Positions 1-8,598 of a stretch of DNA of 64,000 nt are shown one piece after another. This DNA comes from Fictibacillus sp. BK138 (GTDB lineage: Bacteria > Bacillota > Bacilli > Bacillales > Fictibacillaceae), in contig NZ_SGXL01000003.1 in the NCBI RefSeq assembly GCF_004216955.1, forward strand, positions 62,001 through 126,000. The letters run 5' to 3'. The number at the start of each line of letters is the position of its first letter. Position 1 is the stretch's first letter. The notes under the pieces were generated by a model. It saw nothing but the letters and a program-made list of their open reading frames with translations. It made no database searches and was not told the DNA's origin. A program made the position numbers and the translations under genes.

Positions 1-1160
1 ATATGGTCAAGATCGTCCATGTCTGAATGTAGTTTTAGGCTTCTTGCAGCTCCTGCTGCAGCCGTCCCTACATCAAAGAACTTGTATGCTTTTTTAACTC
101 CCGCATCAATGCTGTCTAAACTCCAACCTTCAGAATGAATATCATTGAACGCGTTAGCAAACGCAAAAGCCATCTCATCTAGTTTGGTCAACATCTCAGG
201 ATAGATTCCCACAACAGTAGATCCGTTGTTATATCCGTACGCCTCGATATTCCCTCGTAGTCTCCCTCTCGCTAAATCCATTACGCTGATTGATGAATTT
301 CCGACAGAAACAGAATCGATCATACCGTTGATCGGATTAAATTCTACTGAAACAGTGTTTGAAGAAGGAGTTGTATTAGAGTCGAGTAACATGATCGGAG
401 TCGTGAAGGGATTGCCGTTCTTGTCCAGCAGTTCGATGTTGTACTGACCCTCGGCAAGAGGGGATGCCAGTCCGCCAGATGGCGTGGTCGTTACTCTTAT
501 GTTGACTAATCCAGATAACTGATCTACTAATCTATCCCTCTCATCATATAGATCGTTTGGTAGATAACCATGTGGTTCTACTTCCTTGATTTGCTTGTTG
601 ATGTTATCGATCTGGGTGGTTAGGGAATTGATCTCTGTAGCAGCCAACTCAGTTTGAAGTCTGATATCCTCTTGAATCGTAGAAAGAGAGTTTGATAAAT
701 AGTTAAAGGTTTCAGCAACGGCCTGTCCTCTCTGCCTAACGACCGAACGTCCTTCTTTTGTCACCGAAAGGTCTTGGAGAGATTGCCAAAATTGATCTAA
801 CGTCTTTGATAGACCGTTATCAGAAGGCTCGTTCATTATATCTTCTATTTTTGCTAGAGCTTCATATTTTGCGGTCCAAAAGCCATCTTTACTGTTTTCC
901 CCTCGAAATTGAGTGTCTAAGAACCCTTCTCTGACGCGTTGAATCGAGCCTGCTTCTACTCCTGTCCCCAGATGACCGGGAATACTGGGTCTGTTCATCC
1001 CAACTCCTGGATATGCTTCGGTCTGTACAAAATTAACCCTTTGGCGCGTGTATCCTGGTGTGCTGGCATTGGCGATATTATGTCCCGTCGTTTGAAGCGC
1101 TGACTGTTGAGTCGCCATGGCACGTCTTGCAGTTTCTAACCCATGAAATGTTGAACGCAT
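1..1160 (-). CDS. flgK: Flagellar hook-associated protein FlgK (HAP1), C-terminal part outside window
   Basis: Reading leftward from an ATG at 1160, 386 codons run open to the window edge. The N-terminus reads MRSTFHGLETARRAMATQQS and continues with HNIANASTPGYTRQRVNF, the signature of flagellar rod/hook family proteins, and the body (for example EGFLDTQFR and YNNGSTVVG) fits FlgK. FlgK joins the hook to the filament and is exported through the flagellar apparatus. The start has a GGAGG ribosome site at 1167-1171. In Bacillus flgK normally follows flgM and a chaperone gene in one operon; here the upstream neighbour is an unrelated gene ending in its own terminator, and flgK has its own promoter. 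The 3' part lies outside the window. Confidence 0.95.
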   Translation of the reverse strand, partial: MRSTFHGLETARRAMATQQSALQTTGHNIANASTPGYTRQRVNFVQTEAYPGVGMNRPSIPGHLGTGVEAGSIQRVREGFLDTQFRGENSKDGFWTAKYEALAKIEDIMNEPSDNGLSKTLDQFWQSLQDLSVTKEGRSVVRQRGQAVAETFNYLSNSLSTIQEDIRLQTELAATEINSLTTQIDNINKQIKEVEPHGYLPNDLYDERDRLVDQLSGLVNIRVTTTPSGGLASPLAEGQYNIELLDKNGNPFTTPIMLLDSNTTPSSNTVSVEFNPINGMIDSVSVGNSSISVMDLARGRLRGNIEAYGYNNGSTVVGIYPEMLTKLDEMAFAFANAFNDIHSEGWSLDSIDAGVKKAYKFFDVGTAAAGAARSLKLHSDMDDLDH

Positions 1161-1197
1161 GTTCATCCTCCATTTTTTCTTTTTGTTTAGTTCATAA

Positions 1198-1244
1198 AAA
1201 CTGACCGTATAGTTTATTATAAAAAAGAAAACTAATTATAACAA
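1198..1244 (-). promoter_or_regulatory. flgK promoter with 18-bp operator-like palindrome
   Basis: On the minus strand TTGTTA (1239-1244) and TATAAT (1216-1221) are separated by 17 bp, a good sigma-A promoter. The 18-mer AAACTATACGGTCAGTTT (1198-1215) begins at the next base, over the expected transcription start. The same 18-mer type recurs at six other places in the window. Confidence 0.7.
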
Positions 1245-1380
1245 CTCAATTTAAAACTTTTAATCATTCATGAATTACAACATTGCCTTTGCTTATTTTG
1301 TTCATGTTCACTGAGGTCATAGATATTATTGTTAGAAAGAAAGTCTTTTGTTATCTCTTTTTTCTACTTTAAAATATACA

Positions 1381-1412
1381 AAAACGCTAGAGACAATATC
1401 TCTAACGTTTTT
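1381..1412 (-). terminator. Rho-independent terminator of the 527-aa gene
   Basis: AAAACGCTAGAGA (1381-1393) pairs with TCTCTAACGTTTT (1399-1411) apart from one mismatch around a 5-nt loop, and ends in a T run on the minus strand just after the stop codon at 1417. Confidence 0.8.
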
Positions 1413-1416
1413 ATTT

Positions 1417-3000
1417 TTATTCTTCTGTGATCTCAAGATATTCAATGTGAGGTGGTTCTGTTAAGTGTGTAGTTAATTCATATACAGCAACACCGAGTTC
1501 CGCATAATCGATTTCTTTTTCAGGAATTTCTGTAAACACCTTTTTATCTTTCGTGTAAATCACGATCATGTCTTTTTTAATCATCCCGAGCAGACCAGAT
1601 TTACGAGATTCAATCGTAATGGTTTTAATCTCAGCAAGAGGAATCGACCTCTTTTCGCCTTTTGATGCGATTACTAAATCACGACCGATGATAGAAATCT
1701 CTTCTTCTTTTTTAGTACTTGTTTGAAAGTGGATTTCTTTTTCATCTTTTTCATTATTTTCTCGTCTTTTGTTAAAAAATGATTCCTTGTGTTGTTCAAC
1801 CGTTTTAGACTTGAATAATACTAAATCAGTATACGTACCTTCCCACATGAACAAAGAATCATTTCCCTCTTCGAGGTTGTATGCTCCTACCCAAGCTACA
1901 AATACTTCGTTAGATTGATCGGTAAAGCTGCACATGTAATATCGTACGGGTTGACTGTAAGCATTTTCTGTATTAACATGATCGATCACCTTAATTTGTG
2001 TAGCGTAAACCGGTTCTTCTCTTTCATACAAAAGATGATAAAATAAGTGAGTTGGAGCGGTTGTCTCTTGTTTTTTCTTTGGGACTGGGTTCTTATGTTC
2101 CTTCCTAATACGCATCAGCTCCCATTGAAACATCTCAGATGATTCGATGTTTTTTGCACAATAACGAAGTACGTCATCAGATACCGGCAAGTCTTTACGC
2201 AGTGATGTGATCACAGCTCGTGCTTTTAGCGTAGGGTCGTTAAACCCCAACGCTTCCCTTACTTTTTCTTTTAGTTCATCGGTGTAATAATATTCGAATA
2301 GATTCAGATAGGTTTCAAGCTCTATCCGTAATTCTAGGTAAGTTTCTTTCCAAGAGCAATACACGTTTTTTCTTGAGTACGCCTCGTTATATGACTGGAT
2401 CTTATCTGCTGCTTTGTTATAATCTTCAATCAGCACTGGAATGACTTCATCTCTTTTGAATTGATAGAAAACATCATCTTCATGGAGCTTTAAGAGCAGC
2501 TTGTAAAGATCGAGTTTATAGGTATCTGATTTAAGATACTTATATGTTTTTTCAACAACTCTTTTTGTCCAGAATGTGTTTTCCTGCAAGAAAGTAAGCG
2601 GTAACTTTACGTCGCCATTCGGCATGTTTTCTTCTAATATATCTACTAGAGCAAACATGCTGGTGTCATCAGTGTTATCAAGAAGATGATCGATCACCCG
2701 ATCCTTTGCATCTGGACTCAGGTTTTTAAAATTGTCCCGCATGGCTTTAACTAGCCTTTCGTCTCTATAATCCGAGATAAAATCGATGATATGAAAACTT
2801 GGATCATCCCATTCTTCTCCACTAGATTGAAATTTCGTAGCGGCTACTTTTACAAAATCTACCAACAAATCGATCTCTATCGTTTCTTCCTCATTCTTTT
2901 TTAACTTCTGAAGGATATTTAACCCTTTAAAACGTTTCTCTTCATTATCACTTTTGAGGAGCGTTATAACATCTTTTATCGCTGCACCCATTTTACCCAT
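1417..3000 (-). CDS. Uncharacterised 527-aa protein, helical repeat-like with a C-terminal beta-rich domain
   Basis: I do not recognise a named family. The first ~300 residues are charged and helical with short repeating units, resembling HEAT-like repeat proteins. Residues ~330-420 look like a separate globular domain, and the C-terminal ~100 residues (SRKSGLLGMIKKDMIVIY region) alternate strands in a way that resembles small bacterial PH-like domains. No signal peptide or membrane segment is seen, so it is probably cytoplasmic. The ATG at 3000 is chosen because GGAGAG lies six bases upstream; an in-frame GTG at 3021 has no ribosome site. It may be transcribed with the small gene to its right. 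Confidence 0.7.
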   Translation of the reverse strand: MGKMGAAIKDVITLLKSDNEEKRFKGLNILQKLKKNEEETIEIDLLVDFVKVAATKFQSSGEEWDDPSFHIIDFISDYRDERLVKAMRDNFKNLSPDAKDRVIDHLLDNTDDTSMFALVDILEENMPNGDVKLPLTFLQENTFWTKRVVEKTYKYLKSDTYKLDLYKLLLKLHEDDVFYQFKRDEVIPVLIEDYNKAADKIQSYNEAYSRKNVYCSWKETYLELRIELETYLNLFEYYYTDELKEKVREALGFNDPTLKARAVITSLRKDLPVSDDVLRYCAKNIESSEMFQWELMRIRKEHKNPVPKKKQETTAPTHLFYHLLYEREEPVYATQIKVIDHVNTENAYSQPVRYYMCSFTDQSNEVFVAWVGAYNLEEGNDSLFMWEGTYTDLVLFKSKTVEQHKESFFNKRRENNEKDEKEIHFQTSTKKEEEISIIGRDLVIASKGEKRSIPLAEIKTITIESRKSGLLGMIKKDMIVIYTKDKKVFTEIPEKEIDYAELGVAVYELTTHLTEPPHIEYLEITEE

Positions 3001-3135
3001 TTTTTCACTCTCCAATTTCACTTGTGAATTCTAGCTACCCGTACGCTTAACGGTCCAAACATTATTTCTTCCCCTATTGTTAAAAAAAGTGTAAGGTCGT
3101 CTGACTGAATATGCGTTTAACAAATTTTCTTGTTA

Positions 3136-3603
3136 TCAATCCAAATCAAGGTCTGACAAATCGACCTCAAGAACATCTTCTTCTTCAAATTCATACTCTT
3201 TATTCCCAATTACTTCTTTTTCTATTTTCGTTTGGACTTGGCGTATTAACTCTTCATCAATATTATATCTTTCAAATAACATTACTAGAGCTTCGAAATA
3301 AAATTTGATGTACCTCTCTCTCTGATCTGACTCATTAGAGATTTTATGATACGGCAGCCACAAGGCCCAGACGACCTCCTTATCTTTTCGAGAGATATCA
3401 GGACCTTTTACTTCTACTTCCTTTACGTCTTTTTTAGTGCTTACCGACAGATACATATAGTCCATATTCTGCTCTTTAGCTGGAAATTTCAGATAAGGGC
3501 AGATGTATTCATTTAAATATTCTCTGATCTTTAAATCTACTTTATAGGATATAGAAAAACTTGTATTAACCTCACTGAATAAACGATTAGTAAATATATA
3601 CAA
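3136..3603 (-). CDS. Uncharacterised acidic 155-aa protein
   Basis: The start is a TTG at 3603 with GGAGG eight bases upstream. The protein is soluble and helical, and ends in a very acidic tail (EFEEEDVLEVDLSDLDLD). It has no recognisable motif. It points the same way as the 527-aa gene, about 115 bp apart, so the two may form an operon. Small acidic proteins of this kind in Firmicutes are sometimes immunity proteins, but nothing here proves it. Confidence 0.6.
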   Translation of the reverse strand: MYIFTNRLFSEVNTSFSISYKVDLKIREYLNEYICPYLKFPAKEQNMDYMYLSVSTKKDVKEVEVKGPDISRKDKEVVWALWLPYHKISNESDQRERYIKFYFEALVMLFERYNIDEELIRQVQTKIEKEVIGNKEYEFEEEDVLEVDLSDLDLD

Positions 3604-3692
3604 TTTTACAACCTCCGATTCTCATTTAAACTACTCCTTCGATCAGAGATAATTACGTTTCACTTTATATCTTATTATAATAAATAGCCGGA

Positions 3693-3710
3693 AAAATGAA
3701 TAGTCAGTTT
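3693..3710. promoter_or_regulatory. 18-bp operator-like palindrome in the divergent 3.6-3.85 kb region
   Basis: AAAATGAATAGTCAGTTT matches the recurrent 18-mer of this window. It lies between the divergent 155-aa gene and MFS gene, 12 bp beyond a TATAAT on the plus strand (3675-3680) rather than adjacent to a -10 box, so which promoter it would control is unclear. Confidence 0.5.
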
Positions 3711-3800
3711 TAATATTTTCTTCTGTGAAGTCTCAGTTTTTTCATCCAACATCTTTCCTTTTTTCATTAAAAAATTGTTATTTACAAAATAAGTAATTAT

Positions 3801-3838
3801 CATTAAAATAAATTACAACGATTAAATTTATTTTAATG
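3801..3838. promoter_or_regulatory. Perfect 14-bp inverted repeat overlapping the MFS gene leader
   Basis: CATTAAAATAAATT (3801-3814) is exactly complementary to AATTTATTTTAATG (3825-3838) across a 10-base spacer. The right arm ends at the ribosome site of the MFS gene. This is the expected place and shape for the operator of the HTH regulator encoded directly downstream of the exporter. Confidence 0.6.
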
Positions 3839-3849
3839 GAGGTAATTTT

Positions 3850-5106
3850 ATGGAAGCTGAGAAAAGAATGGAAAAGTTGGAAACCGAAAACCTGGAACCT
3901 TCTGTTATAAAAAACCCGAAATTTGTTGTTTTATGGTTAGCCTCTGCTTTCTCTAGTCTGGCATTCTCCATATATTTGACGACTGAAGCTTGGCTCGTGG
4001 TGGATGGGATGGACTTGAAAGTTTGGTTAGGCATCATCATGATGATGACCACCCTGCCTAGAGTTTTCTTGATGGTCTTTGGAGGGGTTCTTGCAGACCG
4101 ACAAAAACGCTCACAAGTATTATTCATCTTAAACTTGATCAGGGCTTCTTTAGTATTCGGACTTGTAGTACTGCTTTACGCAGGTAGTCTAAACATATGG
4201 ATACTTGCTGCTTTTGCGTTTTGTTTTGGCATACTTGATGCATTCTTCTGGCCGTCAAGCAGCTCTTTACTCCCTGCGGTAATAAGAAAGGAACAAATCA
4301 CACGTGCTAACTCTATCTTGCAGACGACTAACCAGATGACTTTTATGATAGCACCTGCTATTGCTGGTTTTATGATGAAGTTTAGGTCGTATGAAGAAGC
4401 ATTTGCATTAACAGGAGTATTGCTTTTATTAAGTTCGTTTCTTGTTCGAAACATGAACGAAGAAACGAGTAAGGGATCTGATAGAAATGAAAAACGATCT
4501 GTGTTTCAAGATTTAAAAGAAGGCTTCTTATATGTAAGAGGGATACCGTTCTTGATTGTTACGATGTGCAGTTCTGTTGTTGTTAACCTTTTACTGGTAG
4601 GCCCGTTGAACATTGGAATTCCAATTCTTGTGAAGGACTCTTTGAGTGGAGATGCACTAGACCTCAGCTATTTAGAAAGTTCTATAGCGATCGGAATGAT
4701 CATAGGGGCCGTTTTGGTTGGCATCTTGAACATCAGAAGAAAACGGTCAGTTATAAGTTTATTTTTGATCTTTCTCTTAGGAATATTGTGTGCACTCTTT
4801 AGTCAGATAGATACACTCTGGCAAGGTCTGTTGATCCTCAGTGCGGCAGGTCTCTGTCTTTCTATCAGCAACATCATAAGCCCTTCTCTCACGCAAGAAC
4901 TCGTTGAGACGAAGATGATGGGGAGAGTTCAAAGCATGATGGCTACCTCTTCTGCCGGTCTGGCTCCATTATCTTTTGCACTCGTGTCCGTCTTGTTATC
5001 CTTTGAAGTATCGATATCTCATATTATGTTCGTCTCTTGCACACTAATGGCATTGTTTTCATTAATGGTTCTTTGGAGGGTGAGAATCGTATGGACAATC
5101 GATTAA
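3850..5106 (+). CDS. MFS drug-efflux-type transporter
   Basis: 418 residues with about twelve hydrophobic segments and the MFS loop motif between TM2 and TM3 (GGVLADRQKRSQ, near residues 78-90). This places it in the MFS_3 group of proton-driven exporters. Members export macrolides, siderophores or other small molecules; the substrate cannot be read from sequence. The ATG has GGAGG at 3838-3842. The regulator gene follows 60 bp later on the same strand, a frequent arrangement for exporter plus autoregulatory repressor, and a perfect inverted repeat sits in the leader. Confidence 0.88.
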   Translation: MEAEKRMEKLETENLEPSVIKNPKFVVLWLASAFSSLAFSIYLTTEAWLVVDGMDLKVWLGIIMMMTTLPRVFLMVFGGVLADRQKRSQVLFILNLIRASLVFGLVVLLYAGSLNIWILAAFAFCFGILDAFFWPSSSSLLPAVIRKEQITRANSILQTTNQMTFMIAPAIAGFMMKFRSYEEAFALTGVLLLLSSFLVRNMNEETSKGSDRNEKRSVFQDLKEGFLYVRGIPFLIVTMCSSVVVNLLLVGPLNIGIPILVKDSLSGDALDLSYLESSIAIGMIIGAVLVGILNIRRKRSVISLFLIFLLGILCALFSQIDTLWQGLLILSAAGLCLSISNIISPSLTQELVETKMMGRVQSMMATSSAGLAPLSFALVSVLLSFEVSISHIMFVSCTLMALFSLMVLWRVRIVWTID

Positions 5107-5167
5107 GCGAAAAAAATAAATTTTGTGTTATCTTAATATAAAAGAGTGTGAATGTGGAGGTGTAAAT

Positions 5168-5806
5168 GTGAAGTGGAAAATGTTATCGATGGAACTAATG
5201 AAGATACTTTCGGATCCGAGAAGAAACAAGATTCTTCATCTAGCTTCTGAAGAACCTGTAACAGTTAAAAAATTGGCTGAAGAGATGAATGAGGAACCCG
5301 TTCGGCTTTACTATCATATAAAGATGCTGGTCAATGCAGATTTATTGGAAGTGGTTGAAACGAGGCAGATAGGAAATCTTACAGAGAAGTATTACAAAAC
5401 GATTAATTTAAGTGATGTTATCTACAAAGGGAACATCGAGGAACAGGCAGAGCATGTAGATTTAGCACTTTCCTTATTACATAAACGTCTTGATCCCGGA
5501 TTACATCTTTACCAAAAGGCGTTGGAGAAGATACGCGAAGAAAAAAAGAACGGTAAAACTTTTAAGAAACTTCCCTTCCAGGTTTCAATCGATACTTCTT
5601 CTTCAAAAATGACTGGTCAAGAGTGGCGAGAATCCATTGAACCTATCATGAAAGCTATGGGTAAAAACAAGGATATTCAGGATCCCTGGCCAGAAATCCC
5701 TACTGATGTAAGAGATGATGAAGAAGGAACTTTTCAATATGTTTTAATTAGTTATCGTGTAGAAGACGCTGAACAACTAGGACTAATCAAATCGGAAGAG
5801 GATTGA
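5168..5806 (+). CDS. ArsR-like winged-helix transcriptional regulator
   Basis: The N-terminal ~75 residues form a winged helix (SDPRRNKILHLASEEPVTVK then VRLYYHIKMLVNADLLEVV), typical of ArsR/HTH_20 regulators. The rest is a helical ligand or dimer domain of about 130 residues. I choose the GTG at 5168 because GGAGG (5156-5160) is seven bases upstream; the longer reading from 5123 has no ribosome site. It most likely represses the preceding MFS gene through the inverted repeat at 3801-3838 (inference from context). Confidence 0.82.
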   Translation: MKWKMLSMELMKILSDPRRNKILHLASEEPVTVKKLAEEMNEEPVRLYYHIKMLVNADLLEVVETRQIGNLTEKYYKTINLSDVIYKGNIEEQAEHVDLALSLLHKRLDPGLHLYQKALEKIREEKKNGKTFKKLPFQVSIDTSSSKMTGQEWRESIEPIMKAMGKNKDIQDPWPEIPTDVRDDEEGTFQYVLISYRVEDAEQLGLIKSEED

Positions 5807-5922
5807 TAAAGAATATATCAATCATATGATTTATCAAGGAACCTGAGAAAACTCTTTTCAATACTTCCATTGGTATCAAAATTATATAAAACTTTATAAA
5901 TTAAATTCAGATTGTAGCCCTT

Positions 5923-5955
5923 AAAAACCTTCCACATGGCCGGAAGGTTTTTTTG
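5923..5955 (+). terminator. Terminator of the MFS-regulator operon
   Basis: AAAAACCTTCC (5923-5933) pairs with GGAAGGTTTTT (5942-5952). The adjacent insertion element starts right after its T tract. Confidence 0.85.
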
Positions 5956-6096
5956 ACAAGGCTCTTTTCGTAAAGATTGTTGCTTATAAGTATGTACAAG
6001 GAATACTTTACTTTTTATGGTACTATATAAACAAAGGCATATTAAGCTTTAGGGACAGTTTGATGAAATCTTGTTAAGATAAAAAGGGGGAATTCG

Positions 6097-6618
6097 TTGA
6101 AAAGGTTTATTTTATTGATGCTTTTTATTTCCTTTGGTGGAATTGCAATCGGATGTTCTAAAAGCGGAGAAGAACTTAATTACGCTTCTTTATCGAAATC
6201 TGAAGTTGAACAATTTATTGAAGAAAAAAATATTGAACCATTTGCAATAGAAGAAGCGCAAGACTCTACAATGGTCTTATATCAAAGTGGCATTTATTAT
6301 TTATCTAAAAATGAAGATGAAATTATAGTAAATAAAACTGTATGGGGCGGCAATAGCAAAGAGAAAGTGCAATTAGGTATGACCAGCACTGGAAGTCCTC
6401 ACGCTTATGTAATTGTTCAAGACAAAAAATTATTAAACGAAGCATATAAAGCAACAGTTAAGTTTAGTGATGGGAATGCTACGACTAGACAATTTGGCAG
6501 CAATAAAGGGTTGTTAATGTTTTATGACAAAACCAAAAATAATATAACAATTAACAATGAACTTGAGTTATCGATTTACGACAAAGAAGGTAAAGTTATT
6601 TACGAAAACAATCTATAA
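6097..6618 (+). CDS. Small lipoprotein carried by the insertion element
   Basis: 173 residues starting at a TTG with AAGGGGG at 6084-6090. The N-terminus is a lipoprotein signal (MKRFILLMLFISFGGIAIGC) with the modified cysteine at residue 20, so the mature protein should be membrane-anchored outside the cell. The remainder is hydrophilic and strand-rich, with no motif I recognise. It lies wholly between the inverted repeats of the IS1595-like element and is the only intact gene there, making it a passenger gene. Function unknown. Confidence 0.75.
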   Translation: MKRFILLMLFISFGGIAIGCSKSGEELNYASLSKSEVEQFIEEKNIEPFAIEEAQDSTMVLYQSGIYYLSKNEDEIIVNKTVWGGNSKEKVQLGMTSTGSPHAYVIVQDKKLLNEAYKATVKFSDGNATTRQFGSNKGLLMFYDKTKNNITINNELELSIYDKEGKVIYENNL

Positions 6619-6777
6619 TTTCTTCCTTATATCTTAATGCACAAGGGAACACACTCGTCGTTCCATATAGGAATGGCTGTTTTTTTATACCTTACGCAGG
6701 GAAATTGACGGTAAATAATACTTCTTGAATTTTGTCCTCTTTGCTCAGGTTTATAAGCTCGTGTTTAAGTGCCTTGA

Positions 6778-7050
6778 TTTAGGCGAATTTCTTGTAGTTC
6801 GTAGCTGTATCTGTGCATTTGCAAAACGTAAATAAACTATCATAAACGTCTATCGCTCTACCTTTCACACTTCCGCAATGTATGCAGCCTACCCCCTCTT
6901 TAAAACGGGGTTTCTCTAATTGTTGTATATGCATCTTTCATATTAGCATCTTCATTATCGATAAAGTCTTCTTTTAATAGGTTGAATAGTTGGCTTTGCT
7001 CGCCTTTAGTTAAGTCCGAAAACGTGGCATAGATGTCTTTAATTATTGAG
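6778..7050 (-). pseudogene. Remnant of IS1595-type transposase N-terminus
   Basis: The minus strand encodes IKDIYATFSDLTKGEQSQLF, then FNLLKEDFIDN, and after a one-base frameshift near 6908 the stretch IRETRFKEGVGCIHCGSVK, which is the zinc-ribbon N-terminus of IS1595 transposases. A good AGGAGG site (7057-7062) remains but the start codon is lost. A stop at 6778-6780 ends the readable part, and the DDE-type catalytic domain is absent. Confidence 0.75.
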
Positions 7051-7198
7051 TAACTGCCTCCTGAAAGAGTATTTTATCACCTCTTATAAGGATGGCGGTC
7101 AAAATAGCAACAATCTATGCGAAAAGAGCCTTTGACAAAGAATGATGTAGATTTATGACGAAAATCGTTGACCCACTATATTATTAATAATTTCTTCA

Positions 7199-7540
7199 TT
7201 ACTCTATTATGTTGCGCTCTACCAACCAGCTATAAACCACCATGAATATCAAGAAGGAACCAATACAAAAGAAAAAGATCTTACCCATCATATTAGGTAA
7301 AACACTTATTATCAACTCCATAATCTCTCCTGTTGATCCATGTAAATTTTTTTTATCAAACTTAAAAGAATAGACTATAGATAGTACCCCTAAGATGATT
7401 AACACTACCGATAATAGCAACATATTCCCCCTAGCCCTCCTCATAAAATTAGCTTTTGTTTTCAAAGCGGAATTTATAAACCAGTCATTAAAGCAATTTT
7501 TTACTCTGTCAAAATTCACTTTATGGTAATACACACTCAT
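7199..7540 (-). CDS. Small membrane protein, two predicted TM segments
   Basis: 113 residues. Two hydrophobic stretches (LLLSVVLIILGVLSIVYSF near 41-59, and IFFFCIGSFLIFMVVYSWLV near 88-107) follow a basic amphipathic N-terminus. No family is recognised. The ribosome site is weak (GGAAAT), so the start is uncertain. The IS1595-like element is inserted about 70 bp beyond its 3' end. Confidence 0.5.
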   Translation of the reverse strand: MSVYYHKVNFDRVKNCFNDWFINSALKTKANFMRRARGNMLLLSVVLIILGVLSIVYSFKFDKKNLHGSTGEIMELIISVLPNMMGKIFFFCIGSFLIFMVVYSWLVERNIIE

Positions 7541-7765
7541 ACTAAAATTATTTCCAAAAATTGAGTTGCCAATCGGTTAAAAAAAGAAACAGGGTCTTCG
7601 TCTTAATAAAAATAATCCTCCGTATTTAACATGTTTTTGTAATCACAGTTACGAAATAAGACACAGCAATTACACCCTCATCCAGCATGTATCACAATGA
7701 GTACAATCAATAACATTATGAAACGATGCATTGGAATCTAAACAGCTTATGTGGAACATTATCTT

Positions 7766-8404
7766 CTATTTGTCATTAAATTGTTTTACGGTAAATGAGT
7801 TTAATAAATCAATCCATTGATGTCCATTAGGATACTGAATATTCAATGAATCTATTAACCAATGACGATACTCATCACTCATTACCGGTAATACATTTGT
7901 TAAATCAATAATATCTTTTTCTCTAATAAATGAACTTCCACCTTTATAAAGAAGCTGTATCTCTGGTTTTAAATACGGTACTCCAGAATAAGATTCTAAT
8001 CCGATATCCTCTATAGATCTTCTTATAGTATCGTTCCGTTTATAAATCCAATGGTTCTCCTCTGTATCTAATATCATCACTTGGAAAGCCCACGTTGTTT
8101 CACTTTTTTTCTTTACCCAAACGTTATCGAATTGGGAATCAAGCTGTTCTTCCAGCTCCCAAGGTATTAATCGTCCTTTGGACGCCTTAAACATTTCCCA
8201 ATCTCCATACAGATATTTTTGTAAGATCAAGTGCTCAGACCTTAAGATCACAATGTCTATATCACCGTGCTCCCGCGTGGTTCTTTCTAAATACAAGTCG
8301 AGTGCCAATCCACCAGCAATCCACCACTGCAGAGGAATTTTGTTGAACATATTATGAATCTCGTTGATAGAAAGCGGTTTCCAAACTTCTTTATTATCGT
8401 TCAT
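7766..8404 (-). CDS. Nucleotidyltransferase, aminoglycoside adenylyltransferase-like
   Basis: 212 residues with the polymerase-beta-type nucleotidyltransferase core: WWIAGGLALDLYL (28-40), then EHGDIDIVIL (46-55), whose GDxD aspartates bind the metal. The pattern is that of the PF10706 / lincosamide-aminoglycoside nucleotidyltransferase group, which transfer AMP to a hydroxyl of small molecules. Many members have unknown substrates, so resistance is not established. The ATG has GAGGTGA three bases upstream. It stands alone. Confidence 0.75.
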   Translation of the reverse strand: MNDNKEVWKPLSINEIHNMFNKIPLQWWIAGGLALDLYLERTTREHGDIDIVILRSEHLILQKYLYGDWEMFKASKGRLIPWELEEQLDSQFDNVWVKKKSETTWAFQVMILDTEENHWIYKRNDTIRRSIEDIGLESYSGVPYLKPEIQLLYKGGSSFIREKDIIDLTNVLPVMSDEYRHWLIDSLNIQYPNGHQWIDLLNSFTVKQFNDK

Positions 8405-8598
8405 TATTCACCTCAAAATTAATTTAGAAAATCAATTATTCCGCAATCCTGCTCGTTTACTGAATAAGCTGATATAAATATAAACTATATAAAATGTAAA
8501 TTTAACCTTTTCTTGTTCAAGAGCTGCATATCAACGATCCATTTTGTTTATTTGCTTTAAACAATAGTTTAATTCCAGGATGAAGAGGATCACACTGA

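Larger units (their letters stand above)
5960..7130. mobile_element. IS1595-like element (1,171 bp) with cargo lipoprotein gene and decayed transposase
   Basis: The ends 5960-5984 and 7106-7130 are inverted repeats matching at 23 of 25 bases, starting GGCTCTTTTCG. Both ends are bordered outside by the identical 8-bp sequence TTTGACAA (5952-5959 and 7131-7138), the target duplication length of IS1595 elements. Inside are an intact lipoprotein gene on the plus strand and a frameshifted, shortened transposase on the minus strand. The element has landed just past the terminator of the upstream operon. With no working transposase, this copy would need help in trans. Confidence 0.88.

Noticed and set aside
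7766-8404. Calling the nucleotidyltransferase an antibiotic resistance gene
   Set aside because: Only the general fold and catalytic motif are visible; the substrate cannot be inferred.
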